41,365 bases of DNA from Pseudovibrio ascidiaceicola (GTDB taxonomy: Bacteria; Pseudomonadota; Alphaproteobacteria; Rhizobiales; Stappiaceae), in assembly GCF_900114245.1 (NCBI RefSeq), contig NZ_FOSK01000023.1:1-41365 (forward strand). The letters are read 5' to 3'. Under the pieces are notes generated by a model that had not been told where the DNA came from, made no database searches, and saw only the letters and a program-made list of their open reading frames with translations. This document shows, piece after piece, positions 39,492 through 41,365 of the stretch. Every line of letters starts with the position of its first letter. Position 1 is the stretch's first letter. The position numbers and the translations under genes were made by a program.

Positions 39492-41365
39492 ATGTCAGAG
39501 CGTCAAGCGTCTACTACGATCACAGCCACCAACACTTCCCAGGCAGCTATTCCTTCTCAAACGTTGAAGATTGGAATTGTCACCCAAGGCCAGTCGGAGG
39601 TTCTTGTTCGGCAGCCGGGGCAGTTGGTTGACTTCAGCCAGATGCTGGAAGTGCCTGTTAGCCTGTTCCGCTACGGTGAGAGCTTGCAAATCCTGTTTTC
39701 TGATGGAGGGACGCTTCTTGTTGAGGGGTTCTTTGCTGGAGATCAGACTGACGGATCGCTGATCCTGAGTGATACTCAAACGCTGACGATTGAAGAATTT
39801 GGAGCGCTTGTTGAAATCTTACCGGTTGATACGCTCCAAACCGCTGCTGGCGATGGAACACCGATTGCTGAACAGTTGGAAGATCCAAACAGTTCAGGAC
39901 AAGATTTTGATGACAACCCTGATGGTGGTCCGCTGGGGCCAGGCTTGAATGTCAATGATCTCCTGAGACCAGAAGATAATGCCGGTGCTGCAGCAGCTGC
40001 GGATGATCCTGAACAGGACGTTGATGATGTGCCTGTGGCTGGCATTGCAGAGATTGGCGCACTTGATGAAACTGAGTGGGCTGATGCTGGAAAAGGGCCG
40101 TTATCCTTTACAGGCAATCTGAATATTGATTTTGGGTTGGACGGTGTGAGCGAGCGTTCATTGGCGTTTCAACTCGATGCCGGTGCTCCAGTCGACCGGG
40201 CGGGAAACCCAATCCCTCTGACTGCTGATGGACAACCGCTAACTTATGAAGTGCAGGACCTTGCTGTAGATGCTGCCAATGAGATTGGTGCAGGCAGCCA
40301 GTTGCTTACTGCCAAGTTGCCAAGTGGCGAGGTTGTTTTTGAGGTGTTGCTGAACACCTTCCCGGAATCTGGTGAGTATACTTTCACGCTTCACGGCAAT
40401 CTGGATCATCTGGAAGCAGATGTGAAAGATATTTTGGAGCTGGAGTTTGGTTTCCAGGCGTTTGATGCTGATGGAGATTCCGCAGACTCGTTCCTGATTG
40501 TTAATGTTGCTGATGATCTGCCTGAGATTGGCGAGCCAACCATAGGTACTGTCGATGAAGATGGTATTCCGGATATCGGTAACGGCAATGATGATGCAGA
40601 TGGTGATGCACCAGCGACCTCTCATGAAGTTACAGCCTCCCTTGATATTGATTGGGGTGCGGATGACGCTGACAGTGAGGCAGGGGGTGTTGGTGATCGC
40701 TCAGTCAAGTTTGAGGGAACTCCAACAGCTCCTCAAGGGCTGACATCTGGCGGTGTTGCGCTTGTTTACACGGTTAGTGCAGATGGCACTGAGCTAACAG
40801 CAACACAAGGCGAGGATGGCGATACTGTCTTTACTGTGACGCTTGATGATGATGGTTCGGGCACATACACCTTCGAGCTTTTGGGCAGCCTCGACCATTC
40901 GGTAGCCAATAGTGAAGACGACATCAACCTGACTTTTGACTTTGTTGTTACGGACAGTGATGGCGATACAGTCAGTTCTAGCTTTACTGTGATTGTCGAT
41001 GACGACATGGCGGAGATCACGTCGATTGAGGTGAACAAGTACGTTCAGGTTGATGAGAGTGCTGGTCTTGATAATGACGACACCACTGATACTGCAGTGT
41101 CTGATCTGTTTGCAGGTGTTTTGAACCCCGGTTCAGATGATGACATGGTGGCGCAGTTTGCCCGTGATAACGTGGTGGACTTTGCCTATGATGATGGGGC
41201 TGATGGTGCGACGCATGCGGTTACGCTGAGTATTGATGATACCACCTCAGGTCTTCAGACCACTTCTGGCACTGATATTCTGCTTTATCTGGAAAACGGT
41301 CTTGTTGTTGGCCGTGCTGGTGGCGCTGATGGTGATGCAGTCTTTGCGATTTCCATTGATGAGGA
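39492..41365 (+). CDS. Giant type I-secreted adhesin with LapG cleavage site (LapA-like), 5' part
   Basis: The frame runs from ATG 39492 to the window end without a stop (624 codons), so the gene is partial. The N-terminal module (about 24-115) is a small beta domain (LKIGIVTQGQSEVLVRQPGQ, FRYGESLQILFSDGGTLLVE) followed by TAAG at 117-120, the LapG cleavage motif. This is the cell-surface retention module of LapA-type adhesins. After an acidic linker come two T1SS-143-type repeats (about 200-345 and 375-510), each ending GSLDHS or GNLDHLEA, then DSDGD or DADGD, and a VVDDD-like turn. A third repeat of the DUF5801 kind (DESAGLDNDD, then SGTDILLYLENGLVVGRAGG) begins at about 520. The sequence is strongly acidic, suggesting calcium binding. 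The C-terminal RTX secretion signal lies outside the window. Confidence 0.88.
   Translation, partial: MSERQASTTITATNTSQAAIPSQTLKIGIVTQGQSEVLVRQPGQLVDFSQMLEVPVSLFRYGESLQILFSDGGTLLVEGFFAGDQTDGSLILSDTQTLTIEEFGALVEILPVDTLQTAAGDGTPIAEQLEDPNSSGQDFDDNPDGGPLGPGLNVNDLLRPEDNAGAAAAADDPEQDVDDVPVAGIAEIGALDETEWADAGKGPLSFTGNLNIDFGLDGVSERSLAFQLDAGAPVDRAGNPIPLTADGQPLTYEVQDLAVDAANEIGAGSQLLTAKLPSGEVVFEVLLNTFPESGEYTFTLHGNLDHLEADVKDILELEFGFQAFDADGDSADSFLIVNVADDLPEIGEPTIGTVDEDGIPDIGNGNDDADGDAPATSHEVTASLDIDWGADDADSEAGGVGDRSVKFEGTPTAPQGLTSGGVALVYTVSADGTELTATQGEDGDTVFTVTLDDDGSGTYTFELLGSLDHSVANSEDDINLTFDFVVTDSDGDTVSSSFTVIVDDDMAEITSIEVNKYVQVDESAGLDNDDTTDTAVSDLFAGVLNPGSDDDMVAQFARDNVVDFAYDDGADGATHAVTLSIDDTTSGLQTTSGTDILLYLENGLVVGRAGGADGDAVFAISIDE

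Noticed and set aside
1-41365. CRISPR array, tRNA genes, phage or integrase genes, attachment sites
   Set aside because: No regularly spaced direct repeats, cloverleaf sequences, integrase/transposase motifs or matching att-like repeats were seen.

Overview
The window reads as a chromosomal stretch of an alphaproteobacterium, most likely a marine, facultatively denitrifying one (Pseudovibrio or another Stappiaceae/Rhodobacterales relative; this is inference). Pointers are the NAD-dependent FdsGBA-type formate dehydrogenase, a TRAP transporter, an AmpR-like regulator/class A beta-lactamase pair, intergenic palindromes built on ACCGGTTTCCACTTTT of the kind common in alphaproteobacterial genomes, and intermediate GC content. 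No tRNA, rRNA, CRISPR array or intact insertion sequence was seen.

Region by region. 1-2.0 kb is a gene graveyard: the tail of a cupin, an unrecognised minus-strand reading frame broken by an in-frame TGA, and a minus-strand fccB/soxF-like flavocytochrome c sulfide dehydrogenase relic with deletions and frameshifts. 2.2-8.3 kb is a cytochrome cd1 respiratory module: a NirS-like cytochrome cd1 with NirN-like traits in its C-terminal part, a NapC/NirT membrane tetraheme protein fused to an ethylbenzene-dehydrogenase/cytochrome c-552-type haem domain, a small type-1 copper protein bracketed by palindromic repeats, and NirN. After about 1 kb of gene-free, hairpin-rich DNA comes nnrS (9.3-10.5 kb). 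Near-identical FNR/NnrR-type boxes precede both the cd1 gene and nnrS, tying the two into one probable anoxia/NO response.

10.5-14.0 kb (minus) is an aromatic-acid/drug efflux operon (FUSC permease, DUF1656, HlyD). 14.2-16.2 kb is an AmpR-like LysR regulator divergent from a class A beta-lactamase. 16.2-18.7 kb is a sulfatase/phosphonate monoester hydrolase divergent from a DeoR regulator, followed by a DMT permease. 20.0-26.2 kb is a LysR regulator and an NAD-dependent formate dehydrogenase operon fdsG-fdsB-fdsA-fdsD that lacks fdsC at its usual place. 26.3-29.0 kb (minus) is RpiR regulator, nitrilase-family amidohydrolase and crotonase, divergent from a DctP-DctQ-DctM TRAP transporter (29.6-32.6 kb); together they look like uptake and breakdown of an unknown small carboxylate or amide.

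32.7 kb to the end is a Lap-type biofilm adhesion locus: TolC/LapE, LapB ABC exporter, LapC adaptor, LapG periplasmic protease, and the first 624 codons of a giant type I-secreted adhesin that carries a TAAG LapG cleavage motif and T1SS-143/DUF5801-like repeats. The c-di-GMP receptor LapD is not in the window. The lapG ribosome-binding site lies in the loop of a perfect hairpin that abuts the start codon.
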